A DNA stretch of 64,000 nt, from the NCBI RefSeq assembly GCF_000375545.1, contig NZ_AQXF01000003.1:576595-640594 (forward strand), read 5' to 3'. This document shows positions 47,145-56,645 of this stretch, piece after piece (within the stretch, counting starts at the first letter, position 1; each line of letters opens with the position of its first letter). The DNA is from Kordiimonas gwangyangensis DSM 19435 = JCM 12864. Lineage in GTDB: Bacteria; Pseudomonadota; Alphaproteobacteria; Sphingomonadales; Kordiimonadaceae. The notes below the pieces were generated by a model. That model made no database searches and had not been told where the DNA came from. It was given only the letters and a program-made list of their open reading frames with translations. The position numbers were made by a program, and so were the translations under genes.

Positions 47145-47253
47145 AGCTTTAGGGCTAAAGCTATGCGTATAACGCATAGCTAGTCTGCGGTTTTAATAGC
47201 TTCTTAATCATACCGCATGGGCGTATCTACGCGCTGTCAGCAAGGCCTGACAG
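47145..47253 (+). promoter_or_regulatory. Candidate structured leader RNA: five consecutive inverted repeats
   Basis: Five perfect inverted repeats follow one another ahead of the Gly-rich small protein. (1) AGCTTTAG/CTAAAGCT, 47145-47162. (2) AGCTATGCGT/ACGCATAGCT, 47159-47181, sharing AGCT with the first, so the two stems exclude each other. (3) TGCGGT/ACCGCA, 47186-47217. (4) GCGTA/TACGC, 47221-47232. (5) CTGTCAG/CTGACAG, 47234-47253. The last stem ends 41 nt before the start codon. Whether the region is transcribed is not known. It does not match a riboswitch class I can recognise. Confidence 0.55.
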
Positions 47254-47294
47254 TAAAAAGATAAAACAGCGAGATTGGTGACAGGAGAGAACCG

Positions 47295-47612
47295 ATGGCT
47301 AACACAGTAAAACAAATCGAGACGGTAGATGCATTCAGCTTCATGGGCCTGATGGCCGCTCACGGTAAAGTACCGGGCGTAGCATGCGGCAGCAAAGACA
47401 AGACTTTCTTCTTTGCAGATACCGAAGAAGCAGCAATTGAACTTGCGCTTGACCTCACGGCCAAAGGTGACTTCTTCACGCTGATGACTGCAAAAGGCAT
47501 GATGCGCGCTGAGCCAGTGCGCAAACCAGTGCAGTTCAAAATCACCCGCCCGCGCAGCCTCGGTGGCGGCTTCGGTGGTGGTGCCTTCGGTGGCGGCGCG
47601 TTCGCCCACTAA
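47295..47612 (+). CDS. Small protein with Gly/Phe/Ala-rich C-terminal repeats
   Basis: 105 residues and not a family I recognise. The first ~80 residues look globular (VDAFSFMGLMAAHGKVPGVA, FFFADTEEAAIELALDLTAKGDFFTLMTAKGMM). The end is a low-complexity tail, SLGGGFGGGAFGGGAFAH, with a GGGAF repeat. No signal peptide or membrane helix is seen. AGGAGAG precedes the ATG. Codon use (many AAA, GCA and GTA codons) resembles the groES/groEL pair, which hints at high expression. The leader is strongly palindromic. Gly/Phe-rich tails in other proteins mediate self-assembly, RNA binding or chaperone contacts; this is only analogy. Confidence 0.75.
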   Translation: MANTVKQIETVDAFSFMGLMAAHGKVPGVACGSKDKTFFFADTEEAAIELALDLTAKGDFFTLMTAKGMMRAEPVRKPVQFKITRPRSLGGGFGGGAFGGGAFAH

Positions 47613-47697
47613 GAGATTTCTCAGGAATTTCTCCGAGACATTGTTTTCGGATATTCCGCGTGGGACGGCTATTCCCGTGGCCGACCCACAACTCCCC

Positions 47698-47721
47698 GAA
47701 CCTTATATACGTATGAGGTTC
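47698..47721. terminator. Hairpin between the Gly-rich protein gene and prmA
   Basis: GAACCT and AGGTTC arms extend inward with further A-T and wobble pairs around a short loop. There is no T-run. It sits between two convergent genes and touches the prmA stop. Confidence 0.35.
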
Positions 47722-48628
47722 ACGGCTTGCGCAAACTGAGCGCGAGCCACTCCCCTTTCTCTACTCTGCCCAGAGATACTAGTCCTTGGCGCTCATAAGC
47801 GCCGAGGACTTCTTTTTCCTGGGTGACAAGAAGGCCGGAAAGTACAAGCGTTCCTTCGCTTGCAAGGGCTTCGGTGATGTCGGCCGATAGGTCCACCAGG
47901 GGCCCTGCCAGAATATTCGCGACAATCAGGTTAAAGGGTTTCTCGCCTGCAAACGCCGGGTCATCAAGGCCGTCTGCAGCAAGCGTAGCGATACCCGGCT
48001 TGTCGTCGCCCATGGCCCGTGGGGTTCCGGTGTTGATCTCGATATTCTCGTCCGTCACCACAATGGCGATGGGGTCAATGTCGCTCGCGACCACGCGGGC
48101 ATTCTGCCAGATTTTATGGGCACCAAGTGCCAGCACGCCTGAGCCAGTGCCAAGGTCCAGCACGCGGTGGGGCGTGATCTCACGTGCGAGTGCATCCAGC
48201 ACTTCAAGGCAAGCTGCGGTGGTTTCATGTTTGCCAGTGCCGAAGGCTTGGCCTGCGTCGATTTGCAGGTTCACTGCACCAGCCTTGGCCTTGTCGCGGT
48301 CATGCGCGCCAAAAACAAAGAAGCGTCCGGCTTCAACCGGTGACAGCAGTTTCTGGCTCTCGCTCACCCAGTCTTTGTCCTCAACGGCGGCGAAATCGTG
48401 CGGCCAGTCCGTGAGGCCGGCACGCTCAAGCATCTCGGCCACAAAGCCGTCTTCCGGTTTGGATGCGAAGAAGATTTCAACGAGCCAGTTGGTTTCGCCC
48501 GGTTGCTCGAAATAGGAGAGGGTGGGCGGAAACTCGCCGCGCTCATCACCCATCTCGGTCAGCAGATCATCAAGCGCGCTTGCTTGTTCGACCGGCAGTT
48601 CGCCCTTGAGGCACCAGATATCACTCAT
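47720..48628 (-). CDS. prmA: Ribosomal protein L11 methyltransferase PrmA
   Basis: 302 residues from the second ATG (48628), because GGAG is 7 nt upstream of it but only 1 nt from the first ATG. The C-terminal catalytic domain has QAFGTGKHETTAACLEVL, VLDLGTGSGVLALGAHKIW, ASDIDPIAI and the N-[I/P]-L motif NLIVANILAGPL. It trimethylates lysines and the N-terminus of L11 with SAM. It lies 20 nt downstream of uvrD on the same strand, so the two probably form one transcript. Confidence 0.95.
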   Translation of the reverse strand: MSDIWCLKGELPVEQASALDDLLTEMGDERGEFPPTLSYFEQPGETNWLVEIFFASKPEDGFVAEMLERAGLTDWPHDFAAVEDKDWVSESQKLLSPVEAGRFFVFGAHDRDKAKAGAVNLQIDAGQAFGTGKHETTAACLEVLDALAREITPHRVLDLGTGSGVLALGAHKIWQNARVVASDIDPIAIVVTDENIEINTGTPRAMGDDKPGIATLAADGLDDPAFAGEKPFNLIVANILAGPLVDLSADITEALASEGTLVLSGLLVTQEKEVLGAYERQGLVSLGRVEKGEWLALSLRKP

Positions 48629-48648
48629 GATCATGCTCCTGCGCTATC

Positions 48649-51009
48649 TCAAGCGCGCGTTACGAAGGTGTCGAGCACCCGTTTGCTGCCGGCTTTGTCG
48701 AAGGCGACAAGCAGTTTGTTGGCCTCGACATCCTCAACAATGCCGTAACCGAATTTCTCATGGAACACCCGTTCGCCGATCGCGATGTCGCTTAACTTTG
48801 GTGCCGCAGCTTTTTTCTTGGGCCGCGTCGGTGTCACGTCGATGGTGCGGGCAGGGCGCGAATAGCGGGTCTGCTGGTCCTGCCGCCAGCTTTGCGCGCG
48901 CTGCCATCCGGGGCCGTATTTGTCGCCGCCGGAGGTATAATAACCGCTAGTGTCGTAGTCCGATGCAGTGTCTTCACCCCAGCCGCTGCGCTGGTTGCGA
49001 CCGGCATAAAGACCTTGCGCGGTTTCCATCTCGGTGTGCGAGGATGGCAATTCCTCGATAAAGCGGCTTGGCAGGCTTGATTGCCACTGGCCGAACACCT
49101 GCCGGTTGCCTGCGAAATAGATATAGGCTTTTTTCTTGGCCCGCGTGATGCCCACGTAGCCGAGGCGGCGTTCTTCCTCCAGTCCGCGCAGGCCGGTTTC
49201 ATCAAGCGCGCGTTGGTTCGGGAACAGGCCTTCCTCCCACCCGGGCAGGAACACGGTGTCGAACTCCAGCCCCTTCGCGGCATGGAGGGTCATCAGGGTG
49301 ACCTTTTCAACCGTGTCGTTGCTGTCATTTTCCATCACAAGCGCGATATGCTCAAGGAAGCCACCAAGGTTCTCGAACTCGCCCATGGCGGACACCAGTT
49401 CCTTGACGTTCTCAAGCTTGCCGGGGGCATCAGGCGATGTATCGTTCTGCCACATCTCCATATAGCCGGATTCGTCGAGCATCATCTCGGTCACTTCCAC
49501 ATGGCTGTGGGTGTGAAGGAGGGCGCGCCAACGGTCAAAGTCGTCCATCAGGCGGCTGAGCGTTGACCGTGCGGCGGGGCGCAGCATGTCTGTCCCGCAA
49601 ATTTGCCGTGCCGCATAGGGCAAGGACACACCGTGCGCCGATGCCATCTGATGCACCTTCTGCAGGCTGGTGGTGCCAAAGCCACGTTTGGGCACATTGA
49701 CGATACGTTCAAACGCGAGGGCATCGTCTGGCTGCGCAATCACACGCAGGTAGGCCATCACATCGCGGATCTCTGCGCGTTCATAAAAGCGTGGGCCACC
49801 TACAACGCGGTAGGGCAGGCCAAGGGTGATCATGCGTTCCTCGAACTCGCGCATCTGGAAGCCGGTGCGTACAAGGATGGCAATCTCGCTCAGTCGGTGG
49901 CCCTTGTGTTGCAGGCTTTCGATCTCTTCACCAATGGCGCGTGCTTCCTCCGGGCCGTCCCACACACCGCGCACATCCAGCTTTTCGCCGTCATGGCTTT
50001 CGGTCCACAGTGTCTTGCCAAGCCGGTCCTCATTGCCTGCAATCAGGGCCGAGGCGGCAGCGAGAATATGGCCGGTGGAGCGGTAGTTCTGCTCGAGCTT
50101 GACCACCTTGGCGCCTGGGAAATCGGTGGAGAACTTGAGGATGTTGCCAACCTCGGCCCCGCGCCAGCCGTAGATGGACTGGTCATCATCGCCCACGCAG
50201 CAGATGTTCTTGGAGGCCTGCGCCAGAAGCCGCAGCCACAGATACTGCGCGACGTTGGTGTCCTGATATTCGTCCACCAGAATATAGCGGAACTGATTGT
50301 GATATTCCCGCAGTACATCTGGGTTGGCCTGAAACAGCGTGATGACGTGCATCAAGAGGTCGCCAAAGTCACAGGCGTTCAGGACCTTCAGACGTTCCTG
50401 ATACTGTTCATAAAGCATGCTGCCAAGGCCGTTTGCGAAAGCGAAGGCTTCACCCTGCGGGACTTTCGCGGGCGTGAGCGCACGGTTCTTCCAGCGGTCG
50501 ATAAGCCCGGCGAGTGTGCGGGCAGGCCAGCGCTTGTCGTCAATATTCTCAGCCTGAATGAGCTGCTTGAGGAGCCTGATCTGGTCGTCGGTATCGAGGA
50601 TGGTGAAGTTGGACTTGAGGCCAACCAGTTCAGCGTGTTTCCTGAGAATGCGCACACAGACGGAGTGGAAGGTGCCGATCCACATGCCTTCAACCGGGCG
50701 ACCGATCACACGGGCAACCCGGTCCTGCATTTCCTTCGCTGCCTTGTTGGTGAAGGTCACAGCAAGGATGTTCCACGGCGCCGCACGACCCGTTTGCATG
50801 ATGTGCGCGAGGCGTGTTGTCAGCACCCGGGTTTTGCCGGTTCCGGCACCAGCCAGCACCAGCACAGGGCCTTCAGTGGCCAGCACAGCATCGCGCTGCG
50901 GGGCATTGAGGCCGTCCAGATACGGGGGCGGGGCGTCATGACGCGGCGCAGGCGGCGCTGCGGGCGTGTCTTCGCCAAGGTCATCAAGGTCAAATGGATC
51001 ACTCATCAT
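48649..51009 (-). CDS. uvrD: ATP-dependent DNA helicase UvrD/PcrA
   Basis: 786 residues, superfamily 1A. Motifs in order: Q-motif LNAPQRDAV, Walker A LAGAGTGKTRVL, Ia AVTFTNKAAKEM, II LVDEYQDTN, III GDDDQSIYGWRGA, IV VVKLEQNYRST, V VTLMTLHAAKGLEFDTVFLPGWEEGLFP, VI EERRLGYVGITRAK. The C-terminal part ends with a Tudor-like domain (IGERVFHEKFGYGIVEDVEANKLLVAFD) that in PcrA/UvrD contacts RNA polymerase. It unwinds DNA 3'-5' in excision and mismatch repair. Confidence 0.97.
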   Translation of the reverse strand: MMSDPFDLDDLGEDTPAAPPAPRHDAPPPYLDGLNAPQRDAVLATEGPVLVLAGAGTGKTRVLTTRLAHIMQTGRAAPWNILAVTFTNKAAKEMQDRVARVIGRPVEGMWIGTFHSVCVRILRKHAELVGLKSNFTILDTDDQIRLLKQLIQAENIDDKRWPARTLAGLIDRWKNRALTPAKVPQGEAFAFANGLGSMLYEQYQERLKVLNACDFGDLLMHVITLFQANPDVLREYHNQFRYILVDEYQDTNVAQYLWLRLLAQASKNICCVGDDDQSIYGWRGAEVGNILKFSTDFPGAKVVKLEQNYRSTGHILAAASALIAGNEDRLGKTLWTESHDGEKLDVRGVWDGPEEARAIGEEIESLQHKGHRLSEIAILVRTGFQMREFEERMITLGLPYRVVGGPRFYERAEIRDVMAYLRVIAQPDDALAFERIVNVPKRGFGTTSLQKVHQMASAHGVSLPYAARQICGTDMLRPAARSTLSRLMDDFDRWRALLHTHSHVEVTEMMLDESGYMEMWQNDTSPDAPGKLENVKELVSAMGEFENLGGFLEHIALVMENDSNDTVEKVTLMTLHAAKGLEFDTVFLPGWEEGLFPNQRALDETGLRGLEEERRLGYVGITRAKKKAYIYFAGNRQVFGQWQSSLPSRFIEELPSSHTEMETAQGLYAGRNQRSGWGEDTASDYDTSGYYTSGGDKYGPGWQRAQSWRQDQQTRYSRPARTIDVTPTRPKKKAAAPKLSDIAIGERVFHEKFGYGIVEDVEANKLLVAFDKAGSKRVLDTFVTRA

Positions 51010-51093
51010 TGGGCGTCTATAGCACTTGATTTGCGTCAGGCAAAGCGTCGCTTTTGCGCTTTTTGAAAAAGTGATGTTCTTGTCTTGTTCACA

Positions 51094-52899
51094 TTAGCGG
51101 CGACGGCCGATTTGCATGTCGCCACCCTGACTTTCCAGAAGCGCGCGATTGTATTCCTTCATCACGTCGCGGTGGCGGATGAGGCCGACAACCACGTCTT
51201 GCTGCTCTGACGAGACGACAGGCAGAATATCTTCGCCGCTGACTTCAAGTTTTTGCAAGGCAACCTGAAGTGGCTGGTCCGCGCGCACAGTGCGCGGTGT
51301 TTCGCGCATATATTCGCCGACTGTGTGATTGAGCGCGTTATCACCCTCGAATATATCGGCGGGTAGCTGGCCGAAACTCAGCACACCGACCATCTTGCCT
51401 GTCTCATCGGTTACAATGAGCATGCCGCCGCCTTGTGCGACCAGTAGCTCCCGCGCTTTGATGGCCAGTTCATTCTCTCGAACAGTGAAAAAATCTCGCG
51501 TCATATGATGCATCACGCGGGCGGACTTCAACAGGTAGGTGGCTCTGCCGCCTTCAAGTCGTACACCCCGGTTCGCGAGCTGCATATGGAAGAAGGAGCG
51601 TTCATAGAAGGCGCTTGTCACCATGCTGGACACTGCGGAGGCGATCATAACCGCGATGGTGACGTTATAGTCGCCCGTAATCTCGAACACGATCAGCATG
51701 GTTGAAATAGGTGCGCCAAGCACGGCGGATGCCACAGCACCCATGCCGACAACGGCATAGAGCCCCGGCGTCGACGCCAGCGCAGGGAAGACTGAGCCAG
51801 CAGCAATGCCAAAAGCGCCACCCACCATGGCCCCGAGGAACAGGGAGGGCGAGAAGACACCGCCGCCGAACCGGCCACCGAAGGAAATGATGGTGGCCAC
51901 CATCTTGGCAATTACAAGCGAGACAAGCAGTTCAAAGCCATATTCGCCATTGAGGGCCTTGCTGGTGGCTTCATAGCCGACGCTGAGGATTTCCGGGAAG
52001 TTGAGCGCGATCAGGCCGACAAAAAGCCCGGCGATCGCAGGCTCCAGCCAGTAGGGGATTTTGCTGAGGCGAACGCGCAACTGATCCGCCCAGTTCATGC
52101 CGGACATGAAAATGACAGCGGTGATCGCAGCCACGATGCCGAGGATGAAAAAGGCAGGGAATTCCCAGAAGCTGGCGATGAAATATTCCGCGGTCTCAAA
52201 CGCCGGAAAATTACCGAGATGCGCGCGGCTGACGAGCGTGCCGGCAATCGCGGCGATAACGACCGGCGCGAAAGCATGCAGGGCATAGTGCCCGATAATG
52301 ACTTCAAGCGCGAAAAATACGCCAGCAATGGGGGCGTTGAAGGATGCCGCCACGGCAGACGCAACGCCGCAGCCAAGCAGCGTGCGGGCAACCGCCGGGT
52401 TCAGGTGCAGAAGGCGCGTGATGGTCGCTGCCAATGTGGCGCCCAAGTGCACCACAGGCCCCTCCCGCCCCATGGACGCGCCGGAGCCGAGCGATATGAT
52501 GGTGGTGCCCGCACTCAAAAGGCCGTGCCTCAGGCCAAGGCGACTTTCATTGAGGGCTGCTGCCTCAATGACGTTGGGCACGCCCCGTGTCTGGTTGCCC
52601 GGCAGGAAGCGCAAAAGCTGTCCAACGATCAGGCCGCCAATCACAGGCACCGCCACAATGTGATACCAGGGTAGCGCCGCAGCCCCTGTGGCCAGCTCAC
52701 TTTCGTGTTGCCCGAAGGCCAGATTGAGGATTTCCCCGATGCCGAGGTAGAAGCCGATGGCTGCATAGCCCGCGAGCACACCGGTAATAGCCGCTATCAC
52801 AGTGATGGCGCCAAATTCATATCCGCCGGATGAAAACAGTGAGGCGCGAACCTTGCGCCTGACCAGTGACATCAGTTTTTTGCTTCGGCGGGATGTCAT
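51094..52899 (-). CDS. CLC-type chloride channel/antiporter with CBS domains
   Basis: 601 residues from the ATG at 52899 (GGAGG about 10 nt upstream); a TTG 36 nt earlier is less likely. About ten membrane helices carry the chloride-binding GSGASMGREGPVVHLGA, with the gating Glu of GREGP, and GGRFGGGVFSPSLFLGAM. The gating Glu suggests an H+/Cl- exchanger or fast-gated channel. The C-terminal ~130 residues hold two CBS domains (VMHHMTRDFFTVREN..., YMRETPRTVRADQPLQ...) that usually bind adenine nucleotides. Neighbours give no hint of a special role. Confidence 0.94.
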   Translation of the reverse strand: MTSRRSKKLMSLVRRKVRASLFSSGGYEFGAITVIAAITGVLAGYAAIGFYLGIGEILNLAFGQHESELATGAAALPWYHIVAVPVIGGLIVGQLLRFLPGNQTRGVPNVIEAAALNESRLGLRHGLLSAGTTIISLGSGASMGREGPVVHLGATLAATITRLLHLNPAVARTLLGCGVASAVAASFNAPIAGVFFALEVIIGHYALHAFAPVVIAAIAGTLVSRAHLGNFPAFETAEYFIASFWEFPAFFILGIVAAITAVIFMSGMNWADQLRVRLSKIPYWLEPAIAGLFVGLIALNFPEILSVGYEATSKALNGEYGFELLVSLVIAKMVATIISFGGRFGGGVFSPSLFLGAMVGGAFGIAAGSVFPALASTPGLYAVVGMGAVASAVLGAPISTMLIVFEITGDYNVTIAVMIASAVSSMVTSAFYERSFFHMQLANRGVRLEGGRATYLLKSARVMHHMTRDFFTVRENELAIKARELLVAQGGGMLIVTDETGKMVGVLSFGQLPADIFEGDNALNHTVGEYMRETPRTVRADQPLQVALQKLEVSGEDILPVVSSEQQDVVVGLIRHRDVMKEYNRALLESQGGDMQIGRRR

Positions 52900-53142
52900 G
52901 CTGCCAATTGCCTCCGGCAGTGCGACGCAACCCAACTGTAAAACACGTGTATCATCATTACGGTAAGTGCTGACCTTGAATTCGATTTTGCACCTTAGTG
53001 TGCGATTTTCAAAAGGTTAAGAAAATTCGCCGCACGGCTGCCGCATTGATGCGCTTTACTGAAAAAGGCTGACTTGCATTCTCGCGCCCGTGTGCGCACT
53101 CTTGCGCCACACGCTTTTGGGCCGGATACACGGAGGGGACGT

Positions 53143-56100
53143 ATGAAAACCGGAAAACTGGGTCGCATTCTAATGTGGGTGGTGGGCTCTTTTGTTGGCC
53201 TCATTATCCTCACCTCCATCGTCCTCAGTTTTCTAGACTGGAACCAGTATCGCGGCACGCTTGCCGAACTGGTGTCCTCCCGCCTTGGCATGCGTGTTGA
53301 GCTTGCTGGCGACATTCGCCTTGGCATCCTGCCGCGTCCGTCCATGTCCGCCGAATCAGTGCGCCTGTGGCCGGCACAGGAAGGTGCTCCAGAGCCCGTT
53401 GCAACAGCAGAACTTATTGAAGCAAGCCTTGGGCTTAGCGCCCTCATCAAGGGCGAGCTTGAAGTGCAGCATCTGGGCCTCAAGGGTATTGCAGTAACCT
53501 TGGAAGAACGGCCCGATGGCAGCATCAATCTGCGCGGTTGGCCCGAGACTGAAGGTACGAGCGAAGAGGCAAGCGCCCCCATCCAGATGGACCGGCTGAC
53601 GCTTGAGAACAGCGCCGTCACCATCATGTTCGCCGACGGCACCTCCCGCAAGGTGGACGGTATTAACCTGGAGCTTTCAGGCACCTTGCCAACCGGCCCG
53701 CTGGAGTGGGAGGGCAGCCTCTCAAGTGGTGGTGAACGCCTTGCAACCACTGGTAAACTGCGGCCTGCGAGCGGTAGTGAGGCCATGTCGGTCAAGGCTG
53801 ATGTGGGGCTTTCGGGCGGTAGCGCTGATATTTCAGGCCGGGTGGAAGATGGCGGCTTCACGGGGCGTATACAACTGAAGGGTGCTGAGATCGATCGTTT
53901 TGCCGCCGCCGCGCAGGCGCTTGCAACAGGCGCTGCAGGCGACATGCCGCTGCCTAAACTGCCGTTTGCGCTTGATATTCAGGTGGACCGCAGCGCAGCC
54001 GTCACCAAAGTAACGTCGCGCACGCTGAGCCTTGGCGAGACCCATGGCCGCGCTGACCTCATCCTCACCCCGCGCGACGGCAAGACCCATATGGGCGGCA
54101 CCGTCTCGATCGGCATTATTGATACCAAGCCGTGGATGGATAGTTTCACCACACCGCCAAAGAAAAGTGGTGGTGCGCAGGCCGCTGCACCTGAGGCGGC
54201 AGATGACGCCGCGGACCTCACCAACTTGCCCGTATTTGGCGCGATCGATGTTGCGATTGAAGGCGTGCAATTGAACGGCGGCCTTATCCAGCAGGTGGAT
54301 TTCTCCGTCGGTGTCAATGATGGCGGCCCTTATATCGCGGACCTTCAGGCACTGTTGCCGGGCGCGACCAATATGGTATTCGCGGGCAAAGTGGGGGCTA
54401 GCAAACGCGGCAAAGGCAAGCTCACGGTCAATTCCGGCAACCTGCAGGACTTGCTGCGCTGGGCGGGCTATGACCCCGCAGGCCAATTGCCAGCGGGCCG
54501 TTTGGCGACAGCAGACCTCTCGGCCGACGTATCGCTCGGCAAGCGCGGTTGGTCGGTCACGGGTATCAAAACACGGCTCGATACTACCAATATCACCGGC
54601 GACGTGCAGGGTGATTTTGCTGAAACCTGGCCAGCGTCCGTCAACCTTGTGGCTGACACCATCAACCTTGACGCCTATCTGCCGGAAAGCAAGGACGGTG
54701 AACCGGTCGTGCTGCCTGAAACGTCCCTCCTGGAGAGTTTCCCCAAGCGCGCAACCAAGGTTTCGCTTGAGGCAGGTTCTATGCAGTGGTCCGGTCAGTC
54801 CTTCACAGACGCTAAAGCACAAATGCTGCTGTCCGATGCCGGTATCGACCTCACCGCGCTTGATATGAATGTGAAGGGCGGAGCGCTCTCGGCCAAGGGT
54901 AAGGTGAAGCCGGTTTCGGGGCAGTGGGAGCTTGATAGTGAAGTGGCTATGCAGTCATGGACCTTCCCCTTCGTGAAAGCCCTGATGCCGGAAGCGGACG
55001 GATATATTCGCGCCGCGGCGCTGAACGGCCTGAATGCCACAGCCCGCGCACAGGGGCCGCTTTCGAAGCTTTATATTACTGCGAATGCGAACAAAGGTGA
55101 CGCGAAGAAGCTGACGGCAAGCGGTACCGTTTCCTACGCGCCCGATAAGCCGATCGCCTATGATATGCGCGGTACGTTCAAGCATAATGACCTCGCGCCG
55201 CTCGCCGCCACAACCGGTTTTGCTATCCGTGGCGCGGCTCCGGCGGACCTCAACTATACCGTTGGGCAGGCGCCAAGCGGTGCCATCACGATGGACGTGA
55301 GCGGTGGGTTCGCTGGCGGGCAACTGATTGCCAAGGGCCAGCAAGGGGAAGCCAAAAGCACTTGGAAGGTCGGGTTTGACCACAATACCGCGAAGCGTGC
55401 AGCAACCCAGTTCCTGCCCATGCTGAAGATGCCTGCACCAAACGCACCCCTGCGTATCGCGGCTGATGTCACGCTCGCTGATGCGGCTTGGACTTTGGAA
55501 AGCCTTGATATCCGGAATGGTGACGCACAACTCGCCGGTAAAGTGGGAGCAGACAGCAAACAGCGCCTGTTTGGTAACCTGCGCGGTGCTGGTTTTGTGG
55601 TAGAAAACCTGACAGGCAACAAAAAGGGTGAAGCAGCAGCGGAGCCCGCAAACGCGGAACCGTTCAAGTTTGAAAGCTTGCGCGGTTATACAGGCCAAGT
55701 TGACCTCGCGCTTGACGGTGTAACGCTTGCGGGCCAACGCCTGATGGCACCAAAGGCAGCGGTGACGGCCGGTGACGGCGTCATTCGTATCGACCTTGGC
55801 CAAGCCGCCAAGCTGAATGGCAGCCCCGCAACGTTTGCGGTTGACCTGATGCTCGACGGCACACCGAAGCTGAACGGCAAGATCAATATTCAGGACTTTG
55901 ATATCGCGGCAGCCCTGCTCTCGGAAGGCTTTGGCAAGGTCGCGAACGGCACGGCCTCCTTCGCGCTTGATTTTCAGGCCACCGGCGAAACGCCGGAGGC
56001 GATGATCACAGCACTGCGCGGGCAGGGTATGATTTCCGGCAACGCCGGTGGCGCGCTCAATTTCCTTAGCGTACCAGCGCTTGTGCGCCAGATATCTGAT

Positions 56101-56628
56101 GCCAAGACACCGACGGGGTTCCTGACCTCAATCGGTGGGTTCCTGCGCCAGGGCAGCACCAATTTCGCCAAACTTGAGACTAAGTTCACCCTCGATAGCG
56201 GCGTGGCGCTGGTGGAAAACTTCCTCGCCTCCGGCCCATGGGGTGCCCTGAACCTCGACGGTCAGGTCAATTTCCCGCAAAGCCTGCTCGACCTCAAAGG
56301 CCAGCTGAATCTTACGAACCCGCAGGATGCGCCTGCAATTCCCGTTAAATATTCTGGTGCGCTCAATAACCCGTCAGCCAATTGGACAAGCCGTGCGCTT
56401 GAAAGTTTCGTTCTGTCTGGCATTGAGCGCCGCCTCCGCACGACCCTGTTCAAGGAACAGGAGAGCCAGGAGGCTGCTTCCGGCGAAGCGGCGGAAAACC
56501 CGGCAGGCGCGGTGTTTGGGCGTGCGTTTGGCTTCCTTAACAAGCTGAAAGAGCAGCAGGAAGAAGAGAAGCGCAAGCAGGAAGAGGCGAAGAAAAAAGC
56601 CGAAGAGGAAAAGAAAAAGGACCAGTAG
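53143..56628 (+). CDS. AsmA-family envelope protein
   Basis: 1161 residues from the ATG at 53143, with CGGAGGGG 8 nt upstream; an earlier in-frame ATG lacks an RBS. One N-terminal membrane helix (about 7-30, ILMWVVGSFVGLIILTSIVL) is followed by the AsmA start (LDWNQYRGTLAELVSSRLGMRVELAGDIRLGILPRPS in order) and a long beta-rich body typical of bridge-like lipid-transfer proteins. The C-terminal AsmA_2-like core contains GTASFALDFQATGETPEAMI. The last ~35 residues are a Lys/Glu-rich helix (KLKEQQEEEKRKQEEAKKK). It probably moves phospholipids between membranes, as proposed for YhdP/TamB relatives. Confidence 0.9.
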   Translation: MKTGKLGRILMWVVGSFVGLIILTSIVLSFLDWNQYRGTLAELVSSRLGMRVELAGDIRLGILPRPSMSAESVRLWPAQEGAPEPVATAELIEASLGLSALIKGELEVQHLGLKGIAVTLEERPDGSINLRGWPETEGTSEEASAPIQMDRLTLENSAVTIMFADGTSRKVDGINLELSGTLPTGPLEWEGSLSSGGERLATTGKLRPASGSEAMSVKADVGLSGGSADISGRVEDGGFTGRIQLKGAEIDRFAAAAQALATGAAGDMPLPKLPFALDIQVDRSAAVTKVTSRTLSLGETHGRADLILTPRDGKTHMGGTVSIGIIDTKPWMDSFTTPPKKSGGAQAAAPEAADDAADLTNLPVFGAIDVAIEGVQLNGGLIQQVDFSVGVNDGGPYIADLQALLPGATNMVFAGKVGASKRGKGKLTVNSGNLQDLLRWAGYDPAGQLPAGRLATADLSADVSLGKRGWSVTGIKTRLDTTNITGDVQGDFAETWPASVNLVADTINLDAYLPESKDGEPVVLPETSLLESFPKRATKVSLEAGSMQWSGQSFTDAKAQMLLSDAGIDLTALDMNVKGGALSAKGKVKPVSGQWELDSEVAMQSWTFPFVKALMPEADGYIRAAALNGLNATARAQGPLSKLYITANANKGDAKKLTASGTVSYAPDKPIAYDMRGTFKHNDLAPLAATTGFAIRGAAPADLNYTVGQAPSGAITMDVSGGFAGGQLIAKGQQGEAKSTWKVGFDHNTAKRAATQFLPMLKMPAPNAPLRIAADVTLADAAWTLESLDIRNGDAQLAGKVGADSKQRLFGNLRGAGFVVENLTGNKKGEAAAEPANAEPFKFESLRGYTGQVDLALDGVTLAGQRLMAPKAAVTAGDGVIRIDLGQAAKLNGSPATFAVDLMLDGTPKLNGKINIQDFDIAAALLSEGFGKVANGTASFALDFQATGETPEAMITALRGQGMISGNAGGALNFLSVPALVRQISDAKTPTGFLTSIGGFLRQGSTNFAKLETKFTLDSGVALVENFLASGPWGALNLDGQVNFPQSLLDLKGQLNLTNPQDAPAIPVKYSGALNNPSANWTSRALESFVLSGIERRLRTTLFKEQESQEAASGEAAENPAGAVFGRAFGFLNKLKEQQEEEKRKQEEAKKKAEEEKKKDQ

Positions 56629-56645
56629 GGTCCGGGGCAGGTGGT

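Noticed and set aside
47145-47253. Glycine riboswitch in front of the Gly-rich protein
   Set aside because: The conserved core sequences of glycine aptamers are absent; the region consists of simple perfect palindromes.
49603-51066. 487-codon plus-strand frame opposite uvrD
   Set aside because: It is a GC-rich antisense shadow of helicase motifs with no domain signature or RBS.
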